From positions 1 to 38,561 of the forward strand of contig CACKTH010000005.1 in the NCBI GenBank assembly GCA_902603045.1: DNA of 38,561 nt, written 5' to 3'. The notes under the pieces were generated by a model that saw only the letters and a list, made by a program, of their open reading frames with translations, was not told the DNA's origin and searched no databases. The position numbers and the translations under genes were made by a program. Shown in pieces: positions 1 to 10,972 of the stretch. Source of the DNA: an uncultured Pelagibacteraceae bacterium. GTDB taxonomy: Bacteria; Pseudomonadota; Alphaproteobacteria; Pelagibacterales; Pelagibacteraceae. The first letter of the stretch is position 1. Every line of letters begins with the position of its first letter.

Positions 1-738
1 GTATTTATTTAAATTTAAAATAAAACTTGAATGTTTTTCAACATCACTGAAAACTTTAACGTATTTATTCCTACCTGAGGATTTTTTCCAAGCTATTTTG
101 GAATAACTATCACCATATTTATAATCATCTAATCCATCAAATTCATCTGCATTTTTTAGTTTATTGATTTGAAACTCATTTAATAATTTATCGTTTGGTC
201 TAATTTTTGTTGGATAAATATATATATCTGACTTAGATATAAGTGGAACTTTTGTTCTAATAACACCAAAAGGATAAATTGACTTAAGTATAATTTTATC
301 TAGACAATATTTTCCTCTTTGTTTATTGAAATATTTTAGACGGACAGTACTGACTTTTCTATTAAAATTGTAGTTGCCTATAGTCTGTTTTTTATAATCA
401 ACATCAATATTTAATTTTTTTTCTTTAGACAGATTAATGATTTGTAAATTTATTATTTCAGATTTTCCGGCTTCAATAACAAAATTTTGGTTATGATTTA
501 GATTTAAACTATTAATATTCTGATGAGAGACAAAAATAGAGATAAAAAAAATAAAGAATATGATTATTGATATCAATAATGCAGAATTATTTTCATAAAA
601 TACTGATATTAGAAAACAAAAGAAAATAAACAGCCCAAGCCCGATACCATTGAGGTTTGGATAAATATAAATTTTTGTTTTATTTTTTAAATTAAATTCA
701 AAAAAGTTAGAAATTCTTTGAATACCTTGTATTTTCAT
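1..738 (-). CDS. DUF58 domain-containing protein (partial, 3' end runs off the window)
   Basis: Minus-strand reading frame begins MKIQGIQRISNFFEFNLKNK...; contains DEFDGLDDYKYGDSYSKIAWKKSSGRNKYVKVF, resembling the DUF58 signature (GxxxYxxGDxxRxIxWkxSAR). Start codon overlaps the moxR stop (ATGA). Confidence 0.8.
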   Translation of the reverse strand, partial: MKIQGIQRISNFFEFNLKNKTKIYIYPNLNGIGLGLFIFFCFLISVFYENNSALLISIIIFFIFFISIFVSHQNINSLNLNHNQNFVIEAGKSEIINLQIINLSKEKKLNIDVDYKKQTIGNYNFNRKVSTVRLKYFNKQRGKYCLDKIILKSIYPFGVIRTKVPLISKSDIYIYPTKIRPNDKLLNEFQINKLKNADEFDGLDDYKYGDSYSKIAWKKSSGRNKYVKVFSDVEKHSSFILNLNKY

Positions 739-1616
739 CCAATAATGCTAATTTTTTCAAGTATTTCTTTATTAACAAATTCGAGTTTATCCTCTTGATT
801 TAGAAATCTTATTCTATGCCTCAATATAAAAGGTAATGTATCTTTTATATCTTGATGTGTGACATAATCTTTTCCATTAATAATAGCCCATCCTTTAGCT
901 AGATTTATAATTTGCTTCATGCATCTTGCGGAAATATAAATTTTTTGCTCTAGTGTTTTTATAATCTGCTCAATCTCTAATACGTATTTATAAATTTCTT
1001 GTTTAACTGTAATTTTATTTTTTTTTATTTTGATCTCGTCCCAATCTAAATGACTTGTTTTTCCATTGGTCAACACAACATCCTGTTTTAGCATATTTAT
1101 TTTATCATTCTCACTCAATTCAGATAAGGAGTAAGAAATCATAAATCGATCTAATTGTGAATCTGGTAATGAACTTGTTCCTGAAGTGTCCATAGGATTC
1201 TGCGTTGCGATTACAAAAAATGGCTCAGGTAAGGAATGACTTTCGCCATCTATAGAAACTTTTTTTTCTTCCATGGCTTCCAAAAAAGCGCTTTGTGATT
1301 TCGGACTGCCTCTATTAAGTTCATCTGCTAAAACGATATTTGTAAATATTGGTCCTTGCTGAAAATTTATTTTGTCATTGGATAAAACATTAAATCCTAA
1401 TATATCACTTGGTAATAAATCAGATGTGAACTGAATTCTTTTAAAATTTAATCCTAAATTTAATGTAAGTGCTTTTGCAAATGTTGTTTTGCCCGAACCT
1501 GGATAATCTTCAATTAATATACTTCCCTCAGAAATTATTGCAGCCAACGCAAGTTTAATTCTATCCGTATTACCAATTATAATTTTTGAAGTATTTGTGA
1601 TTACGTTTTGAAACAT
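735..1616 (-). CDS. MoxR-family AAA+ ATPase
   Basis: Walker A DYPGSGKTT, Walker B ADELNRGSPKSQSAFLEAMEE, FVIATQNPMDTSGTSSLPDSQLDRF; adjacent to DUF58 as is typical. Confidence 0.92.
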   Translation of the reverse strand: MFQNVITNTSKIIIGNTDRIKLALAAIISEGSILIEDYPGSGKTTFAKALTLNLGLNFKRIQFTSDLLPSDILGFNVLSNDKINFQQGPIFTNIVLADELNRGSPKSQSAFLEAMEEKKVSIDGESHSLPEPFFVIATQNPMDTSGTSSLPDSQLDRFMISYSLSELSENDKINMLKQDVVLTNGKTSHLDWDEIKIKKNKITVKQEIYKYVLEIEQIIKTLEQKIYISARCMKQIINLAKGWAIINGKDYVTHQDIKDTLPFILRHRIRFLNQEDKLEFVNKEILEKISIIG

Positions 1617-1630
1617 GGCTAAAATTTTAT

Positions 1631-2389
1631 TTATAACATTTGTACAAAATATTCTTGAAATACCAAATAAAAAATTGTCCCTATAATTATAAATGGACCA
1701 AAAGGTATTTGCGATGACATTTTTTTTGAATTTTTAAGCAGGTCTGGTAACACATAAATAAGAGCAATAATTGAAGAAAGAAAAATTATAAATGGAATTG
1801 AAATCCACCCAAACCAAAAACCTAAAACTGCAAAAAGTTTTGCATCACCTAATCCCATGCCATCTTTTTTTTTTATTTGTTTATAAAAATAAATAATTGA
1901 CCAAATCATTACATATCCGAAAATTCCTCCTATCAATGAATTAATATAATTTGGAAAGATGGAATTTAAATTTGGATCAAACGATTTAATAAAACCTAAA
2001 ATCATCATAGGATAAGTTATAGAATTTGGTATTATGTAATGTCTCAAATCTATAAAGAATATTATTAGAAATGCTAAACTTAAAATTATAAGCAGTATAG
2101 TTGTCAAAGTAATACCAAATAATAAATAGATTACTGTGAAATTTAATATTCCAAGAAGTTCAACAAGAAAATATTGAAAAGAAATTTTTTTTTTACAATT
2201 TCTACATTTAGATCTTAATATTAAATAAGATAAAACTGGAACATTATCAAACCATGCTATTTTTTTTTTGCAATTTGTGCAAAACGATCTACCGAGTGCT
2301 ACATTTTTATTAATTGGTAATCTGTATATGCAGACGTTGGCAAAACTACCCCATAAACCTCCTATGACTATAAAAAAAATTATATCCAC
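1631..2389 (-). CDS. pilD: Prepilin peptidase / leader peptidase (A24 family)
   Basis: GSFANVCIYRLP N-terminus, tetracysteine CxxC...CxxC, DLRHYIIPNSITYP and GMGLGDAKLFAVLGFWFG aspartyl motifs. Confidence 0.92.
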   Translation of the reverse strand: MDIIFFIVIGGLWGSFANVCIYRLPINKNVALGRSFCTNCKKKIAWFDNVPVLSYLILRSKCRNCKKKISFQYFLVELLGILNFTVIYLLFGITLTTILLIILSLAFLIIFFIDLRHYIIPNSITYPMMILGFIKSFDPNLNSIFPNYINSLIGGIFGYVMIWSIIYFYKQIKKKDGMGLGDAKLFAVLGFWFGWISIPFIIFLSSIIALIYVLPDLLKNSKKMSSQIPFGPFIIIGTIFYLVFQEYFVQML

Positions 2390-2514
2390 AAAGATGTATT
2401 AAAATTTAATATTAGAGGAAAATTCAATTATTCCATCCACTAAATATTGAACAAATAAGACTGCGTCGTACAGATGGATATATAAATTAGGGCTATTAAT
2501 GATAATCTCCATGA

Positions 2515-2544
2515 TTGAAAAATTTATCAAAAATTGCTTAAAAT
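2515..2544 (+). promoter_or_regulatory. Candidate sigma70-type promoter for the GAF-PP2C gene
   Basis: TTGAAA (2515-2520), 18-bp spacer, TAAAAT (2539-2544), 13 bp before the ATG at 2558. Read by eye in an AT-rich background, so weak. Confidence 0.3.
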
Positions 2545-2557
2545 ACTAGATAAATAA

Positions 2558-3847
2558 ATGTTTCTTTTTAAAACAAAAAAACCTATTGAGCCAGAAAAAC
2601 AAGCTTCACAAGTAAATGAAGATTTAGAACTTGTTACAAAAATGAATCAAGAATTTGCTGTTTCTCTTGATTTAAATGATACCCTTAATACAGCTCTCCA
2701 AGTTATCATTGCTAGATTAAATGCAGAAGCTGCAAATATATTTCTTATAAATGAAAAAAAGCAAAAGTTTGAATGTATTGCATCACTTCATCAAAATTAT
2801 CTTGATGAATATGAGTTAGATTTAAAAGATGGGGTAATGGGTAAAGCAGTAGAACAAAAAAAATGTATTCGTGTCGGCAATGTAAGAAAAGATGTAAGAG
2901 AAATAGCAGAATTTTATTTTGATTTAGATAATAAAACAAACTTCACAACTTATTCAGTATTATGTTCACCTTTAATAGCAGCAAACGAGTGTATCGGTGT
3001 TATCCACTGTTTAAATAAAAAAACTGATGATAAGTTGTTTATTGAAGATGATAGAAAACTCCTTGAAACTCTTTCTGCACCGGCTGCACTTGCAATTAGA
3101 AATGCAAAAATGGCTAAAGAGATGGTAGAAAAAAATAAAATTCAAAAAGAAGTAGAAATTGTAGGTGAAATTCAAAGATCTTTATTATCAAAAAATAAAA
3201 GCGAAGAATTTCCAATTTCAGGCATCAATATACCAGCAAAAGTAGTATCAGGTGATTTTTATAATTTTTCGGATTTAGGAGATGGTAAATACGGATTTGG
3301 AGTTGCAGATGTATCTGGTAAGGGGATAAAATCATCATTGTTAATGTCAAAAGCCTCTAGTTTATATAGATGTTTAAGTAAAACTAATTTTTCTGCATCA
3401 GACTTATTATTTCAATTAAATAACGAAATATGTGAAACTATTTCAAGAGGGATGTTCGTTACTATGTTAATTGGAATATACGACTCAAATAAAAAAGAGC
3501 TATTGTTATCTAGTGCGGGTCACGAACCTCCCTTAATATTGTCAGCTGATGGAAAATTTAGTAATTTTTCTGAGGCCGGACCTCCTTTAGGCATAATGCC
3601 TAAAACAAAATATCCTGAGCACACCATACCTTTTGAAAATAGCTCAATGTATATTTTTACTGATGGAATTACAGAGATAAAAAATCCAAATGGAGAAATG
3701 TTAGGATCAGAAGGTTTTGAAAATTATATTAAAAAGTATCAATCAACATCGATCAACGATAGACTTAAATCCATGATTGATGACATTCTTGGAGCAGGAC
3801 ACATACAAAAAGATGATTTAACGATTGTTGCTATAGATGGAAAATAG
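2558..3847 (+). CDS. GAF domain + PP2C/SpoIIE-type serine phosphatase (RsbU-like)
   Basis: N-terminal GAF-like region (ALQVIIARLNAEAANIFL...CSPLIAANECIGVIHCLN) followed by VVSGDFYNFSDLGDGKYGFGVADVSGKGIKSSLLMS, LLLSSAGHEPPLIL, PLGIMP, YIFTDGITEIKNPNGEMLG. Confidence 0.9.
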   Translation: MFLFKTKKPIEPEKQASQVNEDLELVTKMNQEFAVSLDLNDTLNTALQVIIARLNAEAANIFLINEKKQKFECIASLHQNYLDEYELDLKDGVMGKAVEQKKCIRVGNVRKDVREIAEFYFDLDNKTNFTTYSVLCSPLIAANECIGVIHCLNKKTDDKLFIEDDRKLLETLSAPAALAIRNAKMAKEMVEKNKIQKEVEIVGEIQRSLLSKNKSEEFPISGINIPAKVVSGDFYNFSDLGDGKYGFGVADVSGKGIKSSLLMSKASSLYRCLSKTNFSASDLLFQLNNEICETISRGMFVTMLIGIYDSNKKELLLSSAGHEPPLILSADGKFSNFSEAGPPLGIMPKTKYPEHTIPFENSSMYIFTDGITEIKNPNGEMLGSEGFENYIKKYQSTSINDRLKSMIDDILGAGHIQKDDLTIVAIDGK

Positions 3848-4978
3848 CTAATAAACTGATATTTGCTCTTGATTATAAATTTTGCAGCTCATCACAATAC
3901 TTAAGCCCAACATAATAGATAATAAAGATGATCCACCATAAGACATTATAGGTAATGGTGCGCCAACAATTGGTAGCATTCCTAAAACCATTGCTATATT
4001 AACAAATACATATAAGAAAATTGTTGTAGCAAAACCAAAGCAATATAATTTTGCAAAGAAGCTCCTAGAGACTAGCCCAACATTTATTATTCTATAAATT
4101 AATAATATATATAAAAATAAAAGTATAATTGAACCAAGAAAACCAAACTCCTCTGAAAAAAGAGTAAATATAAAGTCGGTATGTTTTTCGGGTAAAAACT
4201 CTAAATAACTTTGTGTGCCTTTTAAAAATCCTTTCCCAAAAAAGCCGCCAGATCCAATAGCTATTTTCGATTGAATTATTTGATAGCCAGCTCCCAAAGG
4301 ATCTCTATCAGGATTAAAGAAAGTTAGAATTCTAGACTTTTGATATGGCTTTAAAATAGATATTACAAAAGGTAATGAGACCAATAATAACAAGCCTGAG
4401 TATACAAAGTATTTAATATTTAATCCTGCCAACCAAATTATAGCAATACCACTTCCTGCAATTAAAATAGAAGTTCCTAAATCAGGCTGCTGCATTACAA
4501 GATAACAAGGAATTATTAAAAGTATAATTGGTTGAATTAAAAACTTATAACTTTGAATATCTGAGCTTTGAATTCTATGATAATATCTTGCAAAACATAT
4601 TATCACAGCGATCTTCATTAATTCTGAAGGTTGTAAATTTAGAAAGTATAAGTTTATCCATCTTGTAGCACCAGATGCTGAAATTCCAAAAAATAAAACT
4701 ATTAGCAATAAAATTAGTCCAATTACATAAAATAAATATGCATTTTTATACCAGGTAGAAACTCTGACAAAAGATAAGACTAAAAATAAACTAAAAAATA
4801 TAGATAATCTTATTATGTGATTTTTAGTATAAAAAGAAAATTTGCCTCCCTCTGTAGAATAAATTGCAAACACACTAATTGATCCTATAGCTATAATTAA
4901 TAGGATTAATAGATAATCTATTGATCTAAGTTTATCTAAAAAACTATAATTGCTAGCTTGTATTCTTTCCCTTAACAT
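3848..4978 (-). CDS. rodA: Rod shape-determining protein RodA (SEDS glycosyltransferase)
   Basis: Multi-TM SEDS protein with LPEKHTDFIFTLFSEEFGFLG and PIMSYGGSSLLS; next to mrdA. Confidence 0.95.
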   Translation of the reverse strand: MLRERIQASNYSFLDKLRSIDYLLILLIIAIGSISVFAIYSTEGGKFSFYTKNHIIRLSIFFSLFLVLSFVRVSTWYKNAYLFYVIGLILLLIVLFFGISASGATRWINLYFLNLQPSELMKIAVIICFARYYHRIQSSDIQSYKFLIQPIILLIIPCYLVMQQPDLGTSILIAGSGIAIIWLAGLNIKYFVYSGLLLLVSLPFVISILKPYQKSRILTFFNPDRDPLGAGYQIIQSKIAIGSGGFFGKGFLKGTQSYLEFLPEKHTDFIFTLFSEEFGFLGSIILLFLYILLIYRIINVGLVSRSFFAKLYCFGFATTIFLYVFVNIAMVLGMLPIVGAPLPIMSYGGSSLLSIMLGLSIVMSCKIYNQEQISVY

Positions 4979-6927
4979 TATGCTAAACTAGTATTTCCAT
5001 TGTTAAATTGTTCTCGTAATTTATGCCTATCAATAATTCTTTTAATTAATTTACTTGCAAGTGGCGCTGCTACTTTACTTCCAGATCCTCCATGTTCAAT
5101 AATAACACTTATTGCATACCGTGGATCTTTATATGGTGCAAAAGCAACGTATAATGCATGATCTCTTTTTTTGTATTCAATTTGGTCAGTATCTAAATCT
5201 AATACTCGATCAAGATCAGTAATTCTTCTTACTTGTGAAGTACCAGTTTTTCCTGCGAATTGGTACTTTGGATTGTCATAACGAGATCTGTATGAAGTTC
5301 CATATTGTTCATTTGTAGAGCCAAACATAGCGTCTAATACAAAATTAATATTGGACTTATTGTGATACATTCTCTGATAATATTTAACATTTATGTCATC
5401 TAAATAATTCCTTTCATGCAGAGGAAAATTAGATTCATCCAATTTAATTTTATTTATTACGTTCTTAAAATTTATAGTATCATCTTTTATAATATGAGGT
5501 TTTATTTTATATCCTCCATTAGCAATTTGTGCTGTCATTAAACAAAGTTGAAGTGGTGTAGTCTGTATATAGCCTTGTCCTATACCATTGATTACAGTTT
5601 CTCCTAAATACCAACTTTGCTCCAATGCACGTCTTTTCCATTTTGTATCAGGAACCAATCCATTCTTTTCATCGTTATAAAGATCTCCAAGCACATTAGT
5701 TCCGAGTCCATACCTTTTTGCAATTATTGATAATTTATCAACACCAAGTAATCTTGCCATTTCATAAAAATATATGTCACAAGATTGTTTGATTGCATTT
5801 CTCAACTTCATGTACCCATGGCCTTCTTTTTTCCAACAATGATATTTTACTCCGTATAATTCATATGGATGCTTATGACCCTTGCATCTTATTGTTTTAT
5901 TAGGATCTAATATTCCATACTCTAGAGCTGCAAGAGCAACTAATGGTTTAAATGTTGATCCAGGAGAATAAAGACCTGCAATTGACTTATTTATTAAGGG
6001 TTTTAAGGGATTATTTCTTATTTCTTTCCAATCTTTCTCATTGATTCCATGCGTAAATTTATTTGGATCATAGGTTGGTGATGATGCCATTGCAACAACT
6101 TCTCCAGTATAAATGTCCATTACACATATTGAACCTGCTTTTCCTTTAAGTAACTCTTGGGCGTATTTTTGAATTTCAATATCTATAGTTAGGCTTACTT
6201 TATTACCCTGTCTTTCTTTTATATAATCTATTTGACTTATTCTTTTACCAGATGCATTAACTTCATATCTTTTTATACCGTAGTTACCTATTAACATTTT
6301 TTCTTGTGAATTTTCTATTCCATATTTTCCAACTTTTAGACCTGGAACAAAATTTTCTTTTATCTCAGATTTTTCAAGATCTTTTGGACTAGCATCACCA
6401 ACATAACCAACTATATGTACTAAGTCATTAGCATAGGGATAAAACCTAGATGTCGATAATACAGGTTTTGCACCTTCTAATTCATGTAAATATAGATTAA
6501 TTTTTGAGAATTGTTCCCAAGTTAAATTATCTGAAACTACTAATGTGTCCCAAGGTTTTAATCTTTCCTTTTTTTTATATAATTTTTTAATTTGAAACTG
6601 GTCTAATCCAATTAAATTTTTAATTTTGAATATTGTTACATCAAAATCATTAATTTCATCTAACATTAAGTGTAGCTGAAACACTCTATCGTTACTTGCT
6701 AGTACTTTATTAAAGTTATCTACAATTATGCCCCTCTGAGGAGGAGTTTTCCACTCACGTATTCTATTTTTATCAGATAAAATTTCATACTTTTCTCTGT
6801 CAGAAATTTGTAAATTATATAACCTTGAAGATATACCTGCAAAAAGTAATATTTTTGCAGCAGCTAGAATAAACATCCTCCTTGTTATAACTCTACCTTT
6901 TTCTATATTTCTTCCTCTATTCAACAT
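4978..6927 (-). CDS. mrdA: Penicillin-binding protein 2
   Basis: SPGSTFKP (SxxK), SCD (SxN-type) and AGKTGTSQ (KTG) motifs; mre/rod cluster context. Confidence 0.95.
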   Translation of the reverse strand: MLNRGRNIEKGRVITRRMFILAAAKILLFAGISSRLYNLQISDREKYEILSDKNRIREWKTPPQRGIIVDNFNKVLASNDRVFQLHLMLDEINDFDVTIFKIKNLIGLDQFQIKKLYKKKERLKPWDTLVVSDNLTWEQFSKINLYLHELEGAKPVLSTSRFYPYANDLVHIVGYVGDASPKDLEKSEIKENFVPGLKVGKYGIENSQEKMLIGNYGIKRYEVNASGKRISQIDYIKERQGNKVSLTIDIEIQKYAQELLKGKAGSICVMDIYTGEVVAMASSPTYDPNKFTHGINEKDWKEIRNNPLKPLINKSIAGLYSPGSTFKPLVALAALEYGILDPNKTIRCKGHKHPYELYGVKYHCWKKEGHGYMKLRNAIKQSCDIYFYEMARLLGVDKLSIIAKRYGLGTNVLGDLYNDEKNGLVPDTKWKRRALEQSWYLGETVINGIGQGYIQTTPLQLCLMTAQIANGGYKIKPHIIKDDTINFKNVINKIKLDESNFPLHERNYLDDINVKYYQRMYHNKSNINFVLDAMFGSTNEQYGTSYRSRYDNPKYQFAGKTGTSQVRRITDLDRVLDLDTDQIEYKKRDHALYVAFAPYKDPRYAISVIIEHGGSGSKVAAPLASKLIKRIIDRHKLREQFNNGNTSLA

Positions 6928-7438
6928 TTTTTTGTTTTAAACCTAGTAAGTATATTTGATTAAATATTTTTGCCACTGCTGGATAAATTAAAAATGAAAA
7001 AAAGGCTGTTGACATTAGAGCTCCATAACTAATATTTCCATCGAAGAAAATTGCTAGTACTGAAAAATGAATAGAGCTAACAATTAATATTGCTATAAAA
7101 AATAATATCCAGTCATAAATTAAATTAGGAACTAGAGTTCTTGTCCTAAAAAAAGATGCAATTACGCAAAGTAAAAGATAATTTATTGATGAAACTCCAA
7201 TTGGTAGGTTTTGAACGACATCATTAATTACACCTGTAAAAAAAATAAGTCCATAACCAAGCATTTCGGGTTTTCTTAAAACCCAATAAAAAACTATTAA
7301 ATGAATAAAATTGAAAGATATATTAATTTTAAAAATATTAAATGATAATGAGTAGCCTGTAAAAGCTAAGAAAAATAATAAAATAATTGGAAAACTATTT
7401 AATAAGTATTGATAAAATTTTATATCTCCTCTGGCCAT
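6917..7438 (-). CDS. mreD: Rod shape-determining protein MreD
   Basis: Small multi-TM protein with GLIFFTGVINDVVQNLPIGVSSINYLLL, between mreC and mrdA. Confidence 0.85.
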   Translation of the reverse strand: MARGDIKFYQYLLNSFPIILLFFLAFTGYSLSFNIFKINISFNFIHLIVFYWVLRKPEMLGYGLIFFTGVINDVVQNLPIGVSSINYLLLCVIASFFRTRTLVPNLIYDWILFFIAILIVSSIHFSVLAIFFDGNISYGALMSTAFFSFLIYPAVAKIFNQIYLLGLKQKNVE

Positions 7439-7439
7439 T

Positions 7440-8276
7440 TTACTTATTTACCTGCACATAATTAAGTTGACTTAAATTGCTAAAAAACTTTACATATTTT
7501 TTATTTTTCTGAATAATTATTTTTCCAACAGGAATTGATGATGGAATTGTACCATCTGATCCAGAGGTATATACAATTTCGTTCTCTTTTATTTCGTTGT
7601 CTTTTGGTAAATACTCTAACTCTGCATACTCATCATTTCCATTCCCTGAAAGTATGGCATTTATTCCACTTGGTTCGATAATGATAGGAATTTTGCTATT
7701 AAGATCGTTAGCCAGTAATACCCTCGAACTTAAAAAGTTAACATTTACAACCTTTCCAATGTAATATAGCCGGTCTTTAACAGCTGACCCCAATTTAACT
7801 CCACTTTTTTGACCTTTGTTAATTATTAATGACTTTAAATAAGGACTTTGTTTATCTAATAAAATCTTAGTTAACATATATTCTTTAGAAAAAAGATCTC
7901 TTTCTTCTATCAATTTTTTTAAAAGAGAATTTTCAGATTTATAAAAATCAACTTCTTTTCTAAGTGAATCTAGATCAAGATCTTTGTCCCTTAGGGTTGA
8001 AAACTCTTCATACATTCTCATATGATCTTGGTAGAGATAATATTTGTCTTTTACATATTTAAATGGGCTTGATACAACATATGATCCTCTAAATATAATA
8101 TCTTTTGTGATTGACCTAAATTGATTAATCGGTCCAGTTTTAAAATACTCTAATGATAAAACTAAAATAGATATGATTAATAGAGTGAATAATGAAAATT
8201 TTTGTCTATTTCCTTTTTTTAGAAATGCTGAACGAATAGCAATAATAAAATCATCTCTACTCGATTCTGTTGACAT
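7440..8276 (-). CDS. mreC: Rod shape-determining protein MreC
   Basis: N-terminal TM, coiled coil, and SLIINKGQKSGVKLGSAVKDRLYYIGKVVNVNFLSSRVLLANDLNSKIPI; next to mreB. Confidence 0.92.
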   Translation of the reverse strand: MSTESSRDDFIIAIRSAFLKKGNRQKFSLFTLLIISILVLSLEYFKTGPINQFRSITKDIIFRGSYVVSSPFKYVKDKYYLYQDHMRMYEEFSTLRDKDLDLDSLRKEVDFYKSENSLLKKLIEERDLFSKEYMLTKILLDKQSPYLKSLIINKGQKSGVKLGSAVKDRLYYIGKVVNVNFLSSRVLLANDLNSKIPIIIEPSGINAILSGNGNDEYAELEYLPKDNEIKENEIVYTSGSDGTIPSSIPVGKIIIQKNKKYVKFFSNLSQLNYVQVNK

Positions 8277-8281
8277 AATAT

Positions 8282-9313
<1,032 letters not shown>

Positions 9314-9317
9314 TTAA

Positions 9318-10892
9318 TTATATTCCTTTCACTTTTTGATGTTTAATATTTTGAGAAGGTGCTTTTTTTTCACGTTTTATTAGCATTTTATTCAATGCAT
9401 TTAAATATGCATTCGCTGATGCAACTAAAGTATCTGTGTCAGCTGATTGACCAACTGTCGTCCTATCATTTTCTTCAATTTTTACACTAACAGTTGCTTG
9501 AGCATCTGTACCTTCCGTTACTGCATGCACTTGATATAAAGATAATTTTACATCGTGAGGAAATAATTTTTTTATACATTTAAATATTGCATCAACTGGT
9601 CCATCCCCTGTTTCAGTTGTATTCTTAATATCACCATAAACATCAAGAGTCATTTCTGCTCTTTGAGGCTCACCAGTTCCAGCAAAAACTTTTAAAGATT
9701 TCAAATTAATTGCGTTAATTTTATTATCTACTATTAAACTATCATCAACTAGAGCAACTATATCCTCGTCGTATATATGCTTTTTTTTATCAGCTAAAAC
9801 TTTAAATTTTCCAAATGCGGCTTGGATAATATCGTCTGTAAGATCTGAATAACCTAAATCAGATAATTTATCTTTAAAAGCATGTCGTCCTGAATGTTTT
9901 CCCATAACAAGCGAAGTTTTCTTAACACCTACACTCTCCGGAGTCATAATTTCATAAGTTTCTCTATTCTTTAACATCCCATCTTGATGAATGCCCGACT
10001 CATGCGCAAAAGCATTTTTTCCAACTATTGCTTTATTAAATTGAACTGGAAAGCCGGTTGCATTTGAAACAATTTTAGATGCTTTGCTTATTAACTCTGT
10101 TTTAATGCCTGTATTATACGGCATTAAATCATTTCTAGTTTTAATTGCCATAACTACTTCTTCTAATGCAGCGTTACCTGCTCTTTCACCTATTCCATTA
10201 ATTGTACACTCTATTTGTCTCACACCCTCTGAAACTCCAGCTAATGCATTTGCTACTGCTAAACCAAGATCATTGTGACAGTGTGCAGATAATATTGCTT
10301 TATCTATATTTGGAACATTATTTTTTAAGTGTTTAATTGTTTTTGCGAATTCTTCAGGAATTGAGTACCCGACTGTATCTGGAATATTTATAGTTTTAGC
10401 TCCACAATTAATTGCAAGTTCAACTGTTTTGCACATGAAGTCCATATCAGTTCTTGTTCCATCCTCGCAGGACCATTCTACATCATCAGTAAAGTTTCTT
10501 GCATATGTGACACTTTCTTTAATTGCATCTAGAACCTGATCGTTTGTCATTTCAAGTTTGTGTTTCATATGTAATGGACTTGTTGAGATGAAAGTATGAA
10601 TTCTAAATCTTGGAGCGTGTTTCAACGACTCATGACATGCATCAATATCTTTTTTAAGCGCTCTTGAAAGACCGCATGGAATTGAGTTTTTCATTATTTT
10701 ACTTATTTCAGAAACTGCTTCAAAGTCCCCTGGGGATGCTATTGGAAAACCTGCTTCAACAATATCTATTCCCATTTCATCAAATACTCTAGATATCTGA
10801 ATTTTTTCTTCGACACTCATTGATGCTCCTGGAGATTGTTCACCATCTCGCATAGTAGTATCAAATATGTATAATTTTTCTTTATCTGACAT
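9318..10892 (-). CDS. leuA: 2-isopropylmalate synthase
   Basis: FDTTMRDGEQSPGASM, SAHCHNDLGLAVANALAG, NAFAHESGIHQDGMLKN. Confidence 0.97.
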   Translation of the reverse strand: MSDKEKLYIFDTTMRDGEQSPGASMSVEEKIQISRVFDEMGIDIVEAGFPIASPGDFEAVSEISKIMKNSIPCGLSRALKKDIDACHESLKHAPRFRIHTFISTSPLHMKHKLEMTNDQVLDAIKESVTYARNFTDDVEWSCEDGTRTDMDFMCKTVELAINCGAKTINIPDTVGYSIPEEFAKTIKHLKNNVPNIDKAILSAHCHNDLGLAVANALAGVSEGVRQIECTINGIGERAGNAALEEVVMAIKTRNDLMPYNTGIKTELISKASKIVSNATGFPVQFNKAIVGKNAFAHESGIHQDGMLKNRETYEIMTPESVGVKKTSLVMGKHSGRHAFKDKLSDLGYSDLTDDIIQAAFGKFKVLADKKKHIYDEDIVALVDDSLIVDNKINAINLKSLKVFAGTGEPQRAEMTLDVYGDIKNTTETGDGPVDAIFKCIKKLFPHDVKLSLYQVHAVTEGTDAQATVSVKIEENDRTTVGQSADTDTLVASANAYLNALNKMLIKREKKAPSQNIKHQKVKGI

Positions 10893-10903
10893 TATAATTT
10901 TTT

Positions 10904-10930
10904 AGCTTGAGCATAATACATGCTCTCGCT
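10904..10930 (-). promoter_or_regulatory. Leader hairpin / inverted repeat upstream of leuA
   Basis: Plus-strand GAGCAT-aatac-ATGCTC (10909-10925), extended by outer AGC/GCT (10904-10906 / 10928-10930); lies 12 nt upstream of the leuA start codon. Confidence 0.5.
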
Positions 10931-10943
10931 CAGATTGCAAAAT

Positions 10944-10972
10944 AAATTAGGAATTTAAACAAATTTTAACAA
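10944..10972 (-). promoter_or_regulatory. Candidate leuA promoter
   Basis: On the minus strand TTGTTA (10972-10967), 17-bp spacer, TAATTT (10949-10944); the predicted start site falls just upstream of the leader hairpin. Confidence 0.4.

Noticed and set aside
2745-2939. Minus-strand 64-aa ORF in the GAF-PP2C gene
   Set aside because: Low-complexity antisense ORF in AT-rich coding sequence.
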